The notes: generated by a model from the letters alone, not told the origin. A stretch of 38,788 nucleotides of DNA from Bacteroides sp. (GCA_014801235.1 JAAVEM010000007.1:1-38788), one strand, 5' to 3'; shown: positions 27,371 through 38,485, numbered from the stretch's first letter. Translations and numbers: made by a program.

Positions 27371-27976
27371 ATGGACTTCGCAAAAAAATGCTATAACGTA
27401 TTTGCCGACACAACAGCGCTCTACCACCAATATGACGACGTGGATGCAATCGTGGCAAATCCTTATCCAGAGGAAACTATCGAACATACACTATTTGCCA
27501 AAAACTGGATCGACGCAGTTCAATGGCATCTTGAGGACATAATCCGCGATCCCAACATCGACCCTGTGGCAGCGCTCGCACTGAAGCGCCGCATCGACCG
27601 CTCCAATCAGGACCGCACTGACATGGTTGAGGAGATCGACACATATTTCCGCGAGAAATATTCCGACGTGAAGGCGCTCCCCGACGCCACCATCAACACC
27701 GAGAGTCCCGCATGGGCGCTTGACCGTCTTTCAATACTCGCATTGAAAATATATCACATGGAGGCAGAAGTGCGCCGCGCCGACGCCAGCCCTGAACACA
27801 TAGCCCGTTGCCAGGCAAAACTCAATGTGCTCCTCGAACAGCGCGAGGACCTCATCACAGCCATCGACCAGCTGCTGGAGGATATCGCTGCCGGAAAGAA
27901 GTATATGAAGGTTTACCGACAGATGAAGATGTATAACGACCCGGCAACAAATCCGGTTCTTTATGGGCAAAAATAA
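27371..27976 (+). CDS. DUF4254 domain-containing protein
   Basis: 201 aa; recognised as DUF4254-like (TIEHTLFAKNWIDAVQWHLEDIIRDP...NQDRTDMVEEID) and by its position before a GT9 gene. Preceded by TATATTTG (27331-27338). Confidence 0.8.
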   Translation: MDFAKKCYNVFADTTALYHQYDDVDAIVANPYPEETIEHTLFAKNWIDAVQWHLEDIIRDPNIDPVAALALKRRIDRSNQDRTDMVEEIDTYFREKYSDVKALPDATINTESPAWALDRLSILALKIYHMEAEVRRADASPEHIARCQAKLNVLLEQREDLITAIDQLLEDIAAGKKYMKVYRQMKMYNDPATNPVLYGQK

Positions 27977-29033
27977 CACGAAGCCCCAAAATGTCCTGAT
28001 ATGCCGTTTTTCGGCTCTCGGAGATGTGGCGATGTCCATCCCCGTGGTCTATTCCGTGTGCCGAGCCAATCCCGACACACGCTTTGTCTACATCACCAAG
28101 CCGGTGCAGCAATCGCTGTTTGTCAACGCCCCCGACAATCTGATTGTCAAAGGGGTTGACGTGAAAGACAAATACAAAGGATTCATGGGGCTGCGCCGAC
28201 TCCTGTCGGAACTGAGGAAAGAATATTCAATCGACGCGCTCGTGGATCTCCACGGAGTGTTGCGCACACGCATCATAGCCCTCTTCTGTCTCCTCCACGG
28301 CATCAAGACGAGCGTGATACGCAAAGGGCGTCTCAACAAGCGCGCTCTGACGCGCTCACGCAACAAGGTGATGCTGCCCCTACTCTCCTCGCGCGCCCGC
28401 TACCGCGAGGTGTTCTATAGGCTCGGCTTCAACATGGAGCAGAATTTCAACGGACTCTACGGCACAGGCAAGGGCGACCCTGCAATGTTTGCCGAAATCA
28501 CCGCGCCCAAGAAAGATGGCGAGCAATGGATAGGCATAGCGCCGTTCGCACAGCACAAAGGCAAAATCTATCCGCCCGAAATGATGGAAAAGGTGGTTGC
28601 CGAGCTGTCGCGCCGACCGTCGACCAAGGTGTTCCTTTTCGGAGGCGGCGAGAAAGAGCGTGAGATTCTCGGCAGCTGGGCGGCGAAATATCCCAACGTG
28701 AAAAGCGTTGCCGACAAGCGTCACGGCTTCCCCGTCGAACTCTCGTTGCTGAGCCATCTCGATCTCATGGTGTCGATGGATTCAGCCAATATGCATCTGG
28801 CTTCGCTGGTGCGCGTGAGAGTGGTGAGCATCTGGGGAGCCACCCACCCCTACTGCGGCTTCAAAGGTTATCAGCAGAAGGAGAGCGACATCATACAGCT
28901 GTCGATGACGTGCCGCCCCTGCTCGGTGTTTGGCAACAAGCCGTGTCTGCGCGGCGACTACCTTTGTCTCACCGGCATTAATCCTCAGGTCATTATAAAC
29001 AAAATCACTTCTATCCTCAATCAAAAAAGCTGA
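27963..29033 (+). CDS. Glycosyltransferase family 9 (heptosyltransferase-like)
   Basis: 356 aa; [56 protein letters not shown]. Confidence 0.9.
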   Translation: MGKNNTKPQNVLICRFSALGDVAMSIPVVYSVCRANPDTRFVYITKPVQQSLFVNAPDNLIVKGVDVKDKYKGFMGLRRLLSELRKEYSIDALVDLHGVLRTRIIALFCLLHGIKTSVIRKGRLNKRALTRSRNKVMLPLLSSRARYREVFYRLGFNMEQNFNGLYGTGKGDPAMFAEITAPKKDGEQWIGIAPFAQHKGKIYPPEMMEKVVAELSRRPSTKVFLFGGGEKEREILGSWAAKYPNVKSVADKRHGFPVELSLLSHLDLMVSMDSANMHLASLVRVRVVSIWGATHPYCGFKGYQQKESDIIQLSMTCRPCSVFGNKPCLRGDYLCLTGINPQVIINKITSILNQKS

Positions 29034-30058
29034 TGGAAGACAACTTTGACATAAGAGCCTCGCGCGAACGCCGCGACAATGACTCGGATTTCGAAAAAGC
29101 CCTGCGCCCCGCTGAATTTGACTCGTTCAGCGGACAGGAGAAGATTATCGAAAACCTGAAAGTCTTTGTCGCCGCAGCAAAAATAAGAGGCGAATCGCTC
29201 GACCATGTGCTGCTCCACGGTCCTCCCGGACTTGGAAAAACCACATTGTCGCAGATTATCGCCAACGAACTCGGAGTGGGAATCAAAATCACCTCGGGAC
29301 CCGTGCTCGACAAGCCCGGCGACCTCGCAGGCATCCTCACCTCCCTTGAGGAGAACGACGTTCTCTTCATCGACGAAATACACCGTCTCAGCCCCATTGT
29401 CGAAGAGTATCTCTACTCGGCGATGGAGGACTACCGCATCGACATAATGATCGACAAGGGTCCCGGAGCGCGCACAGTGCAGCTGAGCCTCTCCCCTTTC
29501 ACCCTCATCGGAGCCACCACCCGCAGCGGACTACTCACGTCGCCGTTGCGCGCCCGCTTCGGCATAAATTGCCATCTGGAATATTATGACCACGAGATTC
29601 TCGAACGCATCATCCTGAGATCGTCGGGGCTTCTGGGCATGAAATGCACCGCCGAAGCGGCTCACGAGATATCGATGCGCAGCCGCGGGACACCACGCAT
29701 AGCCAACGCATTGCTGCGACGCGTGCGCGACTTCGCGCAGGTGAAAGGCACGGGCGTGATCGAGCCTGAAATCACCCGGTTCGCGCTCAACGCGCTCAAC
29801 ATAGACCGCTATGGGCTCGACGAAATCGACAACAAGATTCTAACAACAATCATAACCAAATTCAAGGGGGGACCGGTGGGGCTCTCCACTATCGCCACGG
29901 CGCTCGGAGAGGATCCCGGCACTATCGAGGAGGTCTACGAACCATTCCTCATCAAAGAGGGATTCATCAAGCGCACACCACGCGGCAGGGAGGTGACCGA
30001 ACTCGCCTTCTCCCATCTGGGGCACTCGCTTGAAGGGCGCAGCTCATCATTATTCTGA
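29033..30058 (+). CDS. ruvB: Holliday junction branch migration helicase RuvB
   Basis: 341 aa; Walker [64 protein letters not shown]. Confidence 0.97.
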   Translation: MEDNFDIRASRERRDNDSDFEKALRPAEFDSFSGQEKIIENLKVFVAAAKIRGESLDHVLLHGPPGLGKTTLSQIIANELGVGIKITSGPVLDKPGDLAGILTSLEENDVLFIDEIHRLSPIVEEYLYSAMEDYRIDIMIDKGPGARTVQLSLSPFTLIGATTRSGLLTSPLRARFGINCHLEYYDHEILERIILRSSGLLGMKCTAEAAHEISMRSRGTPRIANALLRRVRDFAQVKGTGVIEPEITRFALNALNIDRYGLDEIDNKILTTIITKFKGGPVGLSTIATALGEDPGTIEEVYEPFLIKEGFIKRTPRGREVTELAFSHLGHSLEGRSSSLF

Positions 30059-30077
30059 CCAATACACAACTACACCT

Positions 30078-31568
30078 ATGGCTGGCATAAAAAGTTTGGC
30101 AAAAGACACTGCAATCTATGGTCTCAGCAGCATCATAGGACGCTTCCTCAACTGGTGCCTTGTGCCGCTCTACACTCAGGTATTCGCTCCGGCAGAATAC
30201 GGTGTCGTCATCTACATATATTCCATCGTGGCGATAGCGCTGATAATACTCACCTATGGAATGGAGACAGGATTTTTCCGGTTCACCAACCATGAGCGCT
30301 ACACCGATCCCGGCGAGGTCTACTCCACGTCGCTCATATCGCTCGCATCCTCGTCGACGGTGTTTTTCATCGCCGTGCTGCTGTTTCTCGGTCCGATATC
30401 CGACGCCATGCAGTCGCGCGGACATGAATCCTACGTGTGGATGATGGCTCTCGCAGTCGCTATCGACGCCTATACAGCCATCCCCTTCGCCTATCTGCGC
30501 TACAAGAAAATGCCGTTCAAGTTTGCCGCGCTCAAACTCATCAACATCGGGCTCAACATCGGGCTCAACCTGTTCTTCATCCTCCTGTGTCCGTGGCTAT
30601 GGAAGACGGCGCCACAGACCATCTCGTGGTTCTATGTTCCCGAGTTCGGTATAGGCTACATATTCCTCGCCAACCTCATCTCGTCGGCAGTCACGCTCGT
30701 CACGCTGCTTCCATTCGTGGTCCACGTTCCGGTGAAGTTCAACCCGTCGCTGCTAAAAGAGATGCTCAGCTACTCTTTCCCGCTGCTCATTCTGGGCATC
30801 GCCGGCATCATGAACCAAACTATCTACACAATCCTCTATCCCCTACTGGTTCCTGACCACGCCGAGGCGATGGAAGGGCTCGGAATATATGGAGCCAACT
30901 ATAAGATAGCGATCGTGATGGTGATGTTCATCCAGGCATTCCGCTTCGCCTACGAGCCTTTCATCTTCGCCCAGAATAAGGAACGCGGCGACAACAAGCT
31001 TCAAGCCTATAGCGACGCGATGAAATACTTCGTCATCTTCGCCCTGCTCATCTTCATGGGCGTGATGTTCTATCTCGACATTCTGAAATATTTCATCTCC
31101 TCCCACTATTTCTCGGGGCTGAAGGTGGTTCCGATCATCATGCTCGCCGAGCTGTTTTTCGGAATATTTTTCAATCTGTCGCTGTGGTACAAACTTACCG
31201 ACAAGACAGTGTGGGGCATGTGGTTCTCGCTGCTGGGACTCGCCGTTACAGTGGCTCTCAACGTGGTCTTAGTCCCGCTGATGGGCTACATGGGATGCGC
31301 CGTCGCCGCGCTGGCTTGCTATTTCACCATGATGGCGGCAAGCTATCTGGTGGGACGCTTCAAATATCCCATAGACTATCATCCGCGCCGACTGCTGTTT
31401 TACTTCGCCGTAGCTGCGGCGCTGTATGCCGTCGCAATCGTGGCAAACACTCCGTGGGAATGGTTCAACTACATCTTCAGGGCACTTCTTCTCGGGCTCT
31501 ATCTCGCAGTGGTGTGCCGCACGGAACACATCACACTCCGTCAGATCATACCACGAAGAGGCACCTGA
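30078..31568 (+). CDS. Polysaccharide flippase (Wzx/MviN-like)
   Basis: Multi-pass protein from ATG 30078 (MAGIKSLAKDTAIYGLSSIIGRFLNWCLVPLYTQVFAPAEYGVV). Confidence 0.9.
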   Translation: MAGIKSLAKDTAIYGLSSIIGRFLNWCLVPLYTQVFAPAEYGVVIYIYSIVAIALIILTYGMETGFFRFTNHERYTDPGEVYSTSLISLASSSTVFFIAVLLFLGPISDAMQSRGHESYVWMMALAVAIDAYTAIPFAYLRYKKMPFKFAALKLINIGLNIGLNLFFILLCPWLWKTAPQTISWFYVPEFGIGYIFLANLISSAVTLVTLLPFVVHVPVKFNPSLLKEMLSYSFPLLILGIAGIMNQTIYTILYPLLVPDHAEAMEGLGIYGANYKIAIVMVMFIQAFRFAYEPFIFAQNKERGDNKLQAYSDAMKYFVIFALLIFMGVMFYLDILKYFISSHYFSGLKVVPIIMLAELFFGIFFNLSLWYKLTDKTVWGMWFSLLGLAVTVALNVVLVPLMGYMGCAVAALACYFTMMAASYLVGRFKYPIDYHPRRLLFYFAVAAALYAVAIVANTPWEWFNYIFRALLLGLYLAVVCRTEHITLRQIIPRRGT

Positions 31569-31656
31569 CTTCCCACATAGAGCATCAAATAAAACCCGCA
31601 CATATCGAATTTTCTGTAAATTTGCAACAGTCATCACATAAAATAAGCACAATCCG

Positions 31657-33063
31657 ATGGATCCGATAAAACAAAACCAGCTCTCGCAGCGCATGAATGA
31701 TTTCAGGGGCAAACTCATCAGCTACTTTGACCTCTCAGGCTACCTCATTCCACAAGCCGACGCTGAGACGGCAATACGCGAAGGGGTGTCGTTCAGGGGC
31801 ATAAACATCATCATTCTGATTGTGGCTATATTTATCGCTTCGCTCGGGCTCAACACCAACTCTACAGCCGTCATCATCGGCGCCATGTTGATTTCTCCGC
31901 TGATGGGGCCTATCATCGGCATGGGTCTTGCCATCGGGGTGCATGATTTCGAGCTTCTCAAGCGCGCTTTCCGTAATCTCATGATGGCTACCATATTCAG
32001 TGTCGCCACCTCTTGCATCTACTTCCTCATCTCGCCCGTCAACGAGGCTCACAGCGAATTGCTGGCGCGCACCTCCCCCACCATCTACGACGTGTTTATC
32101 GGCTTCTTCGGCGGCGCCGCCGGCATCCTCGCCATCGGCAGCAAGGTCAAGGGCAACGTCATTCCCGGAGTTGCCATCGCCACCGCCCTGATGCCGCCGC
32201 TCTGCACAGTGGGCTACGGACTCGCCACCTGGCAGATGAACTACTTTTTCGGCGCCCTCTACCTCTTCTTCATCAACTCGGTTTTCATCGCTTGCGCCAC
32301 CACCCTGGGCGTGAAATTGATGCAATACACACCCCATGCCTTCTCCAATCCTGTCAGAGCCCGCAAGGTGAGAAACCTCATCACCACCATCGCCGTCCTC
32401 ACGATGCTCCCTGCCGCATATCTCACCTTCAATATGCTCCAGGAAAACAATTTCAACGCCAACTGCGGACGCTTTGTCGACGATGAATTCAACTTCGACG
32501 GCACTCAGGTGCTCAACTATAAGGCGGTGTACACCCGCAAGGCGCGCACGCTCACCATCTCGCTTGTCGGCAAAGTGCTCCCCAAAGACTCGCTCATGAT
32601 AGCCATGACCGACAAGCTCCCCGACTATCATCTTGGAGGAACGCGCCTGCGCATCATCCAGGGCGACGCCTCGTCGGGAAATGTCGACGTGACGCAGGTC
32701 ACCTCGGGAATGCTCCGCGACATGTATCAGGTGACACAGGCTACCATCACCAAGCAGCAAAACACCATCGACTCGCTCAAAACAGCTTGTTCCGAGATGG
32801 CGCTCAACGACTCGGCAAGCGCCGTGATTGCGCCTGAAATCAAGGTTCTCTTCCCCGAAGTGCAGGATATAGCGGTGACAAGAGGCATCGTCAGCAACAT
32901 ACAGACCAATGAGCTCGACACTCTCAACATAGCCCTCGTCAAATACAGCCGCACCATGAGCCGCCAGCAGAACGAGCGTTTCAAATCCTATCTTGAGGCG
33001 CGCCTCAAGAAGCGTGACATCACGATTGTTCCAACCACCGTCATCGGCACGTCAAAACATTGA
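31657..33063 (+). CDS. DUF389 domain-containing membrane protein
   Basis: 468 aa; SLGLNTNSTAVIIGAMLISPLMGPIIGMGLAIG and GVAIATALMPPLCTVGYGLA are typical of DUF389. Confidence 0.88.
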   Translation: MDPIKQNQLSQRMNDFRGKLISYFDLSGYLIPQADAETAIREGVSFRGINIIILIVAIFIASLGLNTNSTAVIIGAMLISPLMGPIIGMGLAIGVHDFELLKRAFRNLMMATIFSVATSCIYFLISPVNEAHSELLARTSPTIYDVFIGFFGGAAGILAIGSKVKGNVIPGVAIATALMPPLCTVGYGLATWQMNYFFGALYLFFINSVFIACATTLGVKLMQYTPHAFSNPVRARKVRNLITTIAVLTMLPAAYLTFNMLQENNFNANCGRFVDDEFNFDGTQVLNYKAVYTRKARTLTISLVGKVLPKDSLMIAMTDKLPDYHLGGTRLRIIQGDASSGNVDVTQVTSGMLRDMYQVTQATITKQQNTIDSLKTACSEMALNDSASAVIAPEIKVLFPEVQDIAVTRGIVSNIQTNELDTLNIALVKYSRTMSRQQNERFKSYLEARLKKRDITIVPTTVIGTSKH

Positions 33064-33072
33064 TTTATACCA

Positions 33073-34131
33073 ATGAAGCGCTACCTGCTGTTTGCCCCTC
33101 TCACCTATTGCTACCCCATTCTCCGCCCCGTGCAGGAAGAAATACGCCGCCGCGGCGACGAAGCTGCATGGTACATAGGCAACGGACCCGACATGTTGCG
33201 TCCCGATGAGAAAAAGCTCAATTCAGTCGAGGAGGCGATAGCCTACAATCCTGTCGCTTCGCTGACAGCCGCCAATTATATACCCGACTATCTCCCGGGC
33301 ATAAAAGTGGAGCTGTTTCACGGCTACCCCATCACAAAACGCCCCAATCATCCCGGCAGCCAGTTTGCGATAAGAGGATGGTTTGACATCTATTGCTCCC
33401 AGGGACCGTCGGGCACTCCCACATTTGAACACAACGCCGCTAAAGCCGGCTTCTTCAAGGTTTATGAAACGGGCTGGACGAAAGCCGACCTCTATGCCGA
33501 CCCGGCAAAACAGCAGCCGCCGCGCAACCCGCGCCCCACAGTGGTCTATTCCTCGACATTCACTCAGGGAATAACATCGACCGAGGCGCTTTTCTCCACG
33601 ATAGAGCGCATGGTGAAATCACGCCGTTGGAACTGGCTCTTCACATTTCATCCCAAACTTGACGAAGCGGTCAAAAACCGCTACAAGCAACTCGCTGAAG
33701 AGAATGAAAACGCCGAATACTATGACGGCGACAACAATCCCGATTTCATAGCCCGCGCCGACGTGATGCTATGTGACAGCTCGTCGATCATCACTGAATT
33801 CATGCTCATGAACCGCCCTGTCGTCACCTATCGCAACACCAATCCCGGATCCCATCTCATCGATGTCTCAGCTCCGGAAGAGGTGGAAAAAGCGATTGAA
33901 AAGGCACTCACACGACCTGCCGAACTGATGACGGCGATAAAGGAATACACTCAATTTCACGAAGGACACCTCGACGGCAAAGCCTCCAGCCGGGCGCTTG
34001 ACGCAATCGACGACTTCCTGGAGCGTGGACAAAAAGAGCTGCGCCGCCGCAAACCGCTCAATCTGTTGCGCCGCATCAAAATGCGCCGAGCCACGGGCTA
34101 TCCCTGGTGGAAAGGCTTGTTAAAACGATAG
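33073..34131 (+). CDS. CDP-glycerol glycerophosphotransferase-like protein
   Basis: 352 aa; VVYSSTFTQGITSTEALFSTIE, ADVMLCDSSSIITEFMLMNRPVVTYRNTNPG. Confidence 0.75.
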   Translation: MKRYLLFAPLTYCYPILRPVQEEIRRRGDEAAWYIGNGPDMLRPDEKKLNSVEEAIAYNPVASLTAANYIPDYLPGIKVELFHGYPITKRPNHPGSQFAIRGWFDIYCSQGPSGTPTFEHNAAKAGFFKVYETGWTKADLYADPAKQQPPRNPRPTVVYSSTFTQGITSTEALFSTIERMVKSRRWNWLFTFHPKLDEAVKNRYKQLAEENENAEYYDGDNNPDFIARADVMLCDSSSIITEFMLMNRPVVTYRNTNPGSHLIDVSAPEEVEKAIEKALTRPAELMTAIKEYTQFHEGHLDGKASSRALDAIDDFLERGQKELRRRKPLNLLRRIKMRRATGYPWWKGLLKR

Positions 34132-34138
34132 GAGTCGG

Positions 34139-35428
34139 TCAGGCGTTATTATTCCGCGCTTTTTCGGAAGCATTCCTCAACGCCTCCTCATAGACTTTCA
34201 TATATCGCGACGCCGCAACACTCTCAGAATAGGTTTCGACGGCATAAAGGCGCGCGTTCTGCGACACGCGGTCATAATCAAGAGTCGTCAACCCCCACAG
34301 AATTCCGTTGGCAAGGTCAAACGCCGACTTATAGCCCGCAATATAGCCGTTGAGGCGATGTTCTATCATCTGAGGTATTCCGCCCACGTTGAAACCGACG
34401 CACGGAATGCCGCACGACATAGCCTCCACAATGGTGTTGGGCAGATTATCCTGCAATGACGGAGTGACGAAAAGATCCACCGCATTATATACTTCGGCGA
34501 GTTTTGACTCATCATTTATATAGTTCATCTCATAGATTGGCAAGGGGAATATCTGCGACAGTCTTTCATCCTTTTTGCCAAACACCACCACGCCAAGATT
34601 CTTTCCCACCGCAGGGAACTGCTTCCATATCTGCTGACACGCCGAAGCGAGATAGTCGACACCCTTGCGCTTGTCGCCCACCTTCATCGAGCCAAACAGG
34701 AGCAGCTTCTTGTCCTGAGGCAGCCCGAGCTTGGCGCGCATCTCCCGGCGATCCATGGGGTGAAACACCGAAGTGTCGATCGCATTTGGGATATTAGTGA
34801 GGTCCATTCCGGTCAGTATCGAGCTCTTCCTCGCCTGCTGCTCCAGCCAACGGCTGCAAGCCACATAATACACACGTCGTCCCGAATATTGCACTCCATA
34901 TTTCTTCTGAAACACCTGATAGGAGAGGTCTTTTTTACCGGGATAGCGCAATTGCGGGCAGTTGTGGCAATAGTTGGCATACATCAGGCACTCGCCCGAA
35001 TAATGGCATATTCCGGTGAAAGGCCACATATCGTGCATGGTCCACACCACCGCTTTGCCTGAATCAATGATGTCACGGATATTGTTGAGCGACAGAAATC
35101 CCTGATTCACCCAGTGAAGATGAATCACGTCGGCTTCCTGAAACACTTTCAGCTTGGTTATGTCGGTCCCGGCATTGGCTATGTCCACTCCAAACAGATT
35201 TTTGGAGCTGAAACGGTTCTTGAGCCATATCACCAACCGCTCCCTCAGAAACTGCCACTTTAGATTAAAGCCTCCAGGAATCTGGGTGACAAACGGGTCA
35301 TTGGAGTTTTTATCGCGAACAAGCATTCTCGCGTCAACGCCATTGTTGCGGAGCGCCCTAAAAAGGCGGAACGCCGCAATGGCGGCTCCTCCTGTGCGGT
35401 CGGAAGTGTTAACAATCAGTACCTTCAT
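34139..35428 (-). CDS. Glycosyltransferase family 4
   Basis: 429 aa; TGGAAIAAFRLFRALRNNGVDARMLV, TMHDMWPFTGICHYSGEC, DLFVTPSLQDNLPNTIVEAMSCGIPCVGFNVGGIPQMI. Confidence 0.93.
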   Translation of the reverse strand: MKVLIVNTSDRTGGAAIAAFRLFRALRNNGVDARMLVRDKNSNDPFVTQIPGGFNLKWQFLRERLVIWLKNRFSSKNLFGVDIANAGTDITKLKVFQEADVIHLHWVNQGFLSLNNIRDIIDSGKAVVWTMHDMWPFTGICHYSGECLMYANYCHNCPQLRYPGKKDLSYQVFQKKYGVQYSGRRVYYVACSRWLEQQARKSSILTGMDLTNIPNAIDTSVFHPMDRREMRAKLGLPQDKKLLLFGSMKVGDKRKGVDYLASACQQIWKQFPAVGKNLGVVVFGKKDERLSQIFPLPIYEMNYINDESKLAEVYNAVDLFVTPSLQDNLPNTIVEAMSCGIPCVGFNVGGIPQMIEHRLNGYIAGYKSAFDLANGILWGLTTLDYDRVSQNARLYAVETYSESVAASRYMKVYEEALRNASEKARNNNA

Positions 35429-36537
35429 TTTTTCATCTTTGCATTTATAGGAGCAAGCCCCGCTATGAGCGACAAGAGCCGTTCACGGCTGTAAAGCTTC
35501 AATAGAATCTCCCGGTTTCTACGGCGGGACTCCTCGTCAAGCGGAGTGTCTATATCTTCCTGAGTCACATTATCGATTTCAAACACTTTCAATCCCTTTG
35601 AGCAAGCCCATTCATAAACGGGATTAGTGCGACACAGGAACACTTTAGCTCCCAGATAGAGGACTATGAGAATGTTGCCTATCGCCTCTTGCCTCAGATT
35701 GCCAAAGAACGCATATCCCGTTTCAGCCTGAAGTTCGTTATATTGTCTCAGCGGCATGAACTCCACGAGCGGCCCGAAATTATCGCCAAGCAGTTTTCTG
35801 CCTGTCTTGCACACCTCCTTTATGTATTCAGGATTTCCGTTATAGCTCAACGGCACTGTGACACTGCGTCCCGAGAGGTCAAGTTTTGAGAGGATTTCAA
35901 ACACATACTGATGATTGTTGGTGGTCGACGCTGAGTTACCCACCATAATGCCGTCGCCGCAGGTTGAAGAGTTCATGAGTTCCTCCCCCAGTATCACGTC
36001 GATCGGATAGTAGAAAAAGTCGAGCCACTTTTTGCCCTTCAGCTGAGGGTAATATTTGACGAGATAGTCATAGTCATTGTCGGTGGTGTCGGTCACGATG
36101 CAGTCAACCTTCTCTTTTATGAATTTCACATTGCGCGCCGCTTTCATCCTCTTGCTCCAGCGCGAGAGCAAGCCCGCCTTTTTTCCCGCGCCCCATGTTC
36201 CGGGAGCGAAAAGGCTGAATCCTTCAGGAGCCAACAGCTTATTATATAAATCGGCGCCCCATATTATCCAGTAGACCGTGGAGCGGGAAGTGTCAATCTT
36301 TTTAATGAGATTCATCTTGTGGCGGTTCAGATAGTGGATATAGACCGCTTCATAGATTTCACCGTCATATTTTTTTAAAAACTCAGGCATCGACATCACG
36401 CAATCCCGCTTCTCAACCCACTTGAAGTCGTCATTTTTCGTGTCGACTAAAAACAGATTGTCGCCGGGAAACACCTGTTCAAACATATCAATCGTGCGAT
36501 TGATTATCTTCTCGTCATTTACAAGATGCAGTTTCAT
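35425..36537 (-). CDS. TDP-N-acetylfucosamine:lipid II N-acetylfucosaminyltransferase-like (WecF/GT56)
   Basis: 370 aa; resembles WecF (MKLHLVNDEKIINRTIDMFEQVFPGDNLFLV, VYWIIWGADLYNKLL, VGNSASTTNNH); adjacent to a wecE-like gene. Confidence 0.82.
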   Translation of the reverse strand: MKLHLVNDEKIINRTIDMFEQVFPGDNLFLVDTKNDDFKWVEKRDCVMSMPEFLKKYDGEIYEAVYIHYLNRHKMNLIKKIDTSRSTVYWIIWGADLYNKLLAPEGFSLFAPGTWGAGKKAGLLSRWSKRMKAARNVKFIKEKVDCIVTDTTDNDYDYLVKYYPQLKGKKWLDFFYYPIDVILGEELMNSSTCGDGIMVGNSASTTNNHQYVFEILSKLDLSGRSVTVPLSYNGNPEYIKEVCKTGRKLLGDNFGPLVEFMPLRQYNELQAETGYAFFGNLRQEAIGNILIVLYLGAKVFLCRTNPVYEWACSKGLKVFEIDNVTQEDIDTPLDEESRRRNREILLKLYSRERLLSLIAGLAPINAKMKK

Positions 36538-37685
36538 GGATTCTCGCGGTAAAACTCTTTAATGGCGTTGACAACACGGTCGATTTCATCATGTGTCAGC
36601 TCCTTGAACATGGGAAGCCTCAGCAAACAGTCGGTATATCTGTCGGCTTCAGGCAATTCAGCTTTATCCCACCCGCGCTTTTGAGAGTAAACGCTCTTGT
36701 GCAGACTCAGATAGTGGAACACCGAGCTGATGCCGCGCTCCTTCAGCCACGCAATCAGAGCCGAACGCTCGTCAAGCGAGCGGCAGATGATGAAAAACGC
36801 ATGTCCGTTATTGACAGCATAGTCGGGAATGTGGGGTAGAAGTATCTGCTCCACGTCTTTCAATCCCTCATAGTAGGCGTTCCAATGCGCTTTACGCGCG
36901 TCCTGAATATCCTTCATCGCTTCAATCTGCGCCCATAGGAACGCGCTCACATACTCAGCCGGCAAAAATGAGGAACCTGTATCGACCCAGCCATATTTAT
37001 TAACCTCGCCGCGGAAAAACTCGGCACGGTTGGTGCCTTTTTCCCACAGTATCTCGGCGCGCTTCACAAAGCGGCTGTCGTTTATAGCGAGCAAGCCTCC
37101 CTCGCCACACTGAATATTCTTTGTTTCATGAAAAGAGAACGCCGCAAGGTGCCCGATGCTCCCGAGCGGACGCCCTTTATAGAAACTGTCTATGCCCTGG
37201 GCGGCATCCTCGATGACGACAAGACCGTGGCGGTCGGCAATCTCCATGATGCGGTCCATGTCGCAGGCTATGCCGGCATAATGCACCGGAACAATCGCTT
37301 TTGTTTTCGGCGTGATAAGACTCTCTATTTTATCGGGGTCGATGTCGGGGCTGTCAGCCATGCTGTCGGCAAACACTATCGTGGCGCCCTGGCGCGAGAA
37401 AGCAAGCGCCGAAGAGACGAAAGTGTAGGACGGCACTATCACCTCGTCGCCGGTACCAATGCCGGCAAGAAGCGCGCACATTTCAAGAGCGTCAGTACAG
37501 GAAGTCGTCATCAAACATTTTTCCGCGCCTAAAGCATTCTCAAAATATTCCTGACACAATTTCGTGAAACGTCCGTTGCCACAAGTTTTTTTCGCAGCTA
37601 TGCAATCTTTTATATATTCCTCCTCTCTCCCTGTGAACCACACTTTATTGAAGGGGATTACAGCAGTAGTATCCATCTTCGTCAT
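36534..37685 (-). CDS. wecE: dTDP-4-amino-4,6-dideoxygalactose transaminase-like (WecE)
   Basis: 383 aa; DegT/DnrJ/EryC1-type (IPFNKVWFTGREEEYIKDCIAAKKTCGNGRFTKLCQEYFE, VIEDAAQGIDSFYKGRPLGSIGHLAAFSFHETKNIQCGEGG). Confidence 0.9.
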   Translation of the reverse strand: MTKMDTTAVIPFNKVWFTGREEEYIKDCIAAKKTCGNGRFTKLCQEYFENALGAEKCLMTTSCTDALEMCALLAGIGTGDEVIVPSYTFVSSALAFSRQGATIVFADSMADSPDIDPDKIESLITPKTKAIVPVHYAGIACDMDRIMEIADRHGLVVIEDAAQGIDSFYKGRPLGSIGHLAAFSFHETKNIQCGEGGLLAINDSRFVKRAEILWEKGTNRAEFFRGEVNKYGWVDTGSSFLPAEYVSAFLWAQIEAMKDIQDARKAHWNAYYEGLKDVEQILLPHIPDYAVNNGHAFFIICRSLDERSALIAWLKERGISSVFHYLSLHKSVYSQKRGWDKAELPEADRYTDCLLRLPMFKELTHDEIDRVVNAIKEFYRENP

Positions 37686-38432
37686 TTACTTTTTCCGGTT
37701 TTTCAATTTTCGTTTGAACTCACGTCGAGCCATATATTTCTTATTGGCGGCAACAGCTTCGGCAACCACCTTCTCTTCATCTTCACCGGCCGCCTTGGCA
37801 TAAAGGCGCGCGAGCTTCACCATCTCAGGCACATTGAGGTTGATGGACTTGAACATGGACATGAGCTTTCGGCGCGATTTCACGCCAAACTCCATGCGGT
37901 TCAAATCGACAAAGAAAAACAAGTAGCCCGTCAACGGAGAGCCGGTATACAAAATGTTGCCCGGAGAGAAATCCTTGTGATACACACCGGCACGGTGGAG
38001 CTTCACAATCTCCTTGGCAAGCTCGGGCAACATCGGCTCGCTTTCGGGATACTCCTCCCAATGGCGCAGCTCCCTGCCCGTCACCTCCTCACATATATAA
38101 TAACTTTCGCACAGTTTCATGCCGCGCGTCACCTCGATATAGGCTATCGGTTCGGGCACATGAAATCCGAGCCTTATCATTTCCTTAGAATTATGATAGC
38201 TTCTGTAAGCCTTGCTCTTTCGGAAGGTGGTGTAGATTCTCGAATTGATGAAGCCGGGCAGTCTGAACGCTTTTATGACAGCGGTGACGTTTCCGAACTT
38301 CATGCGATAAAGCGTGTTCCTGCCGGAGTAAATCACTTCAGCCGCAGAAGGAACACCGTTTCGGGCTATCTCGGAAATCTCCTCCCTGAGGTGTTCATAG
38401 CGTGAACCTATGTATATGTTATACTTTTGCAT
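37686..38432 (-). CDS. Lipopolysaccharide kinase (WaaP/InaA)-like protein
   Basis: 248 aa; kinase-like KEIVKLHRAGVYHKDFSPGNILY and FFFVDLNRMEF. Confidence 0.83.
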   Translation of the reverse strand: MQKYNIYIGSRYEHLREEISEIARNGVPSAAEVIYSGRNTLYRMKFGNVTAVIKAFRLPGFINSRIYTTFRKSKAYRSYHNSKEMIRLGFHVPEPIAYIEVTRGMKLCESYYICEEVTGRELRHWEEYPESEPMLPELAKEIVKLHRAGVYHKDFSPGNILYTGSPLTGYLFFFVDLNRMEFGVKSRRKLMSMFKSINLNVPEMVKLARLYAKAAGEDEEKVVAEAVAANKKYMARREFKRKLKNRKK

Positions 38433-38485
38433 AATAATGAAAGAGTATGGGATTATTACAATCCTCTATCTATTCAAAATTTTCT

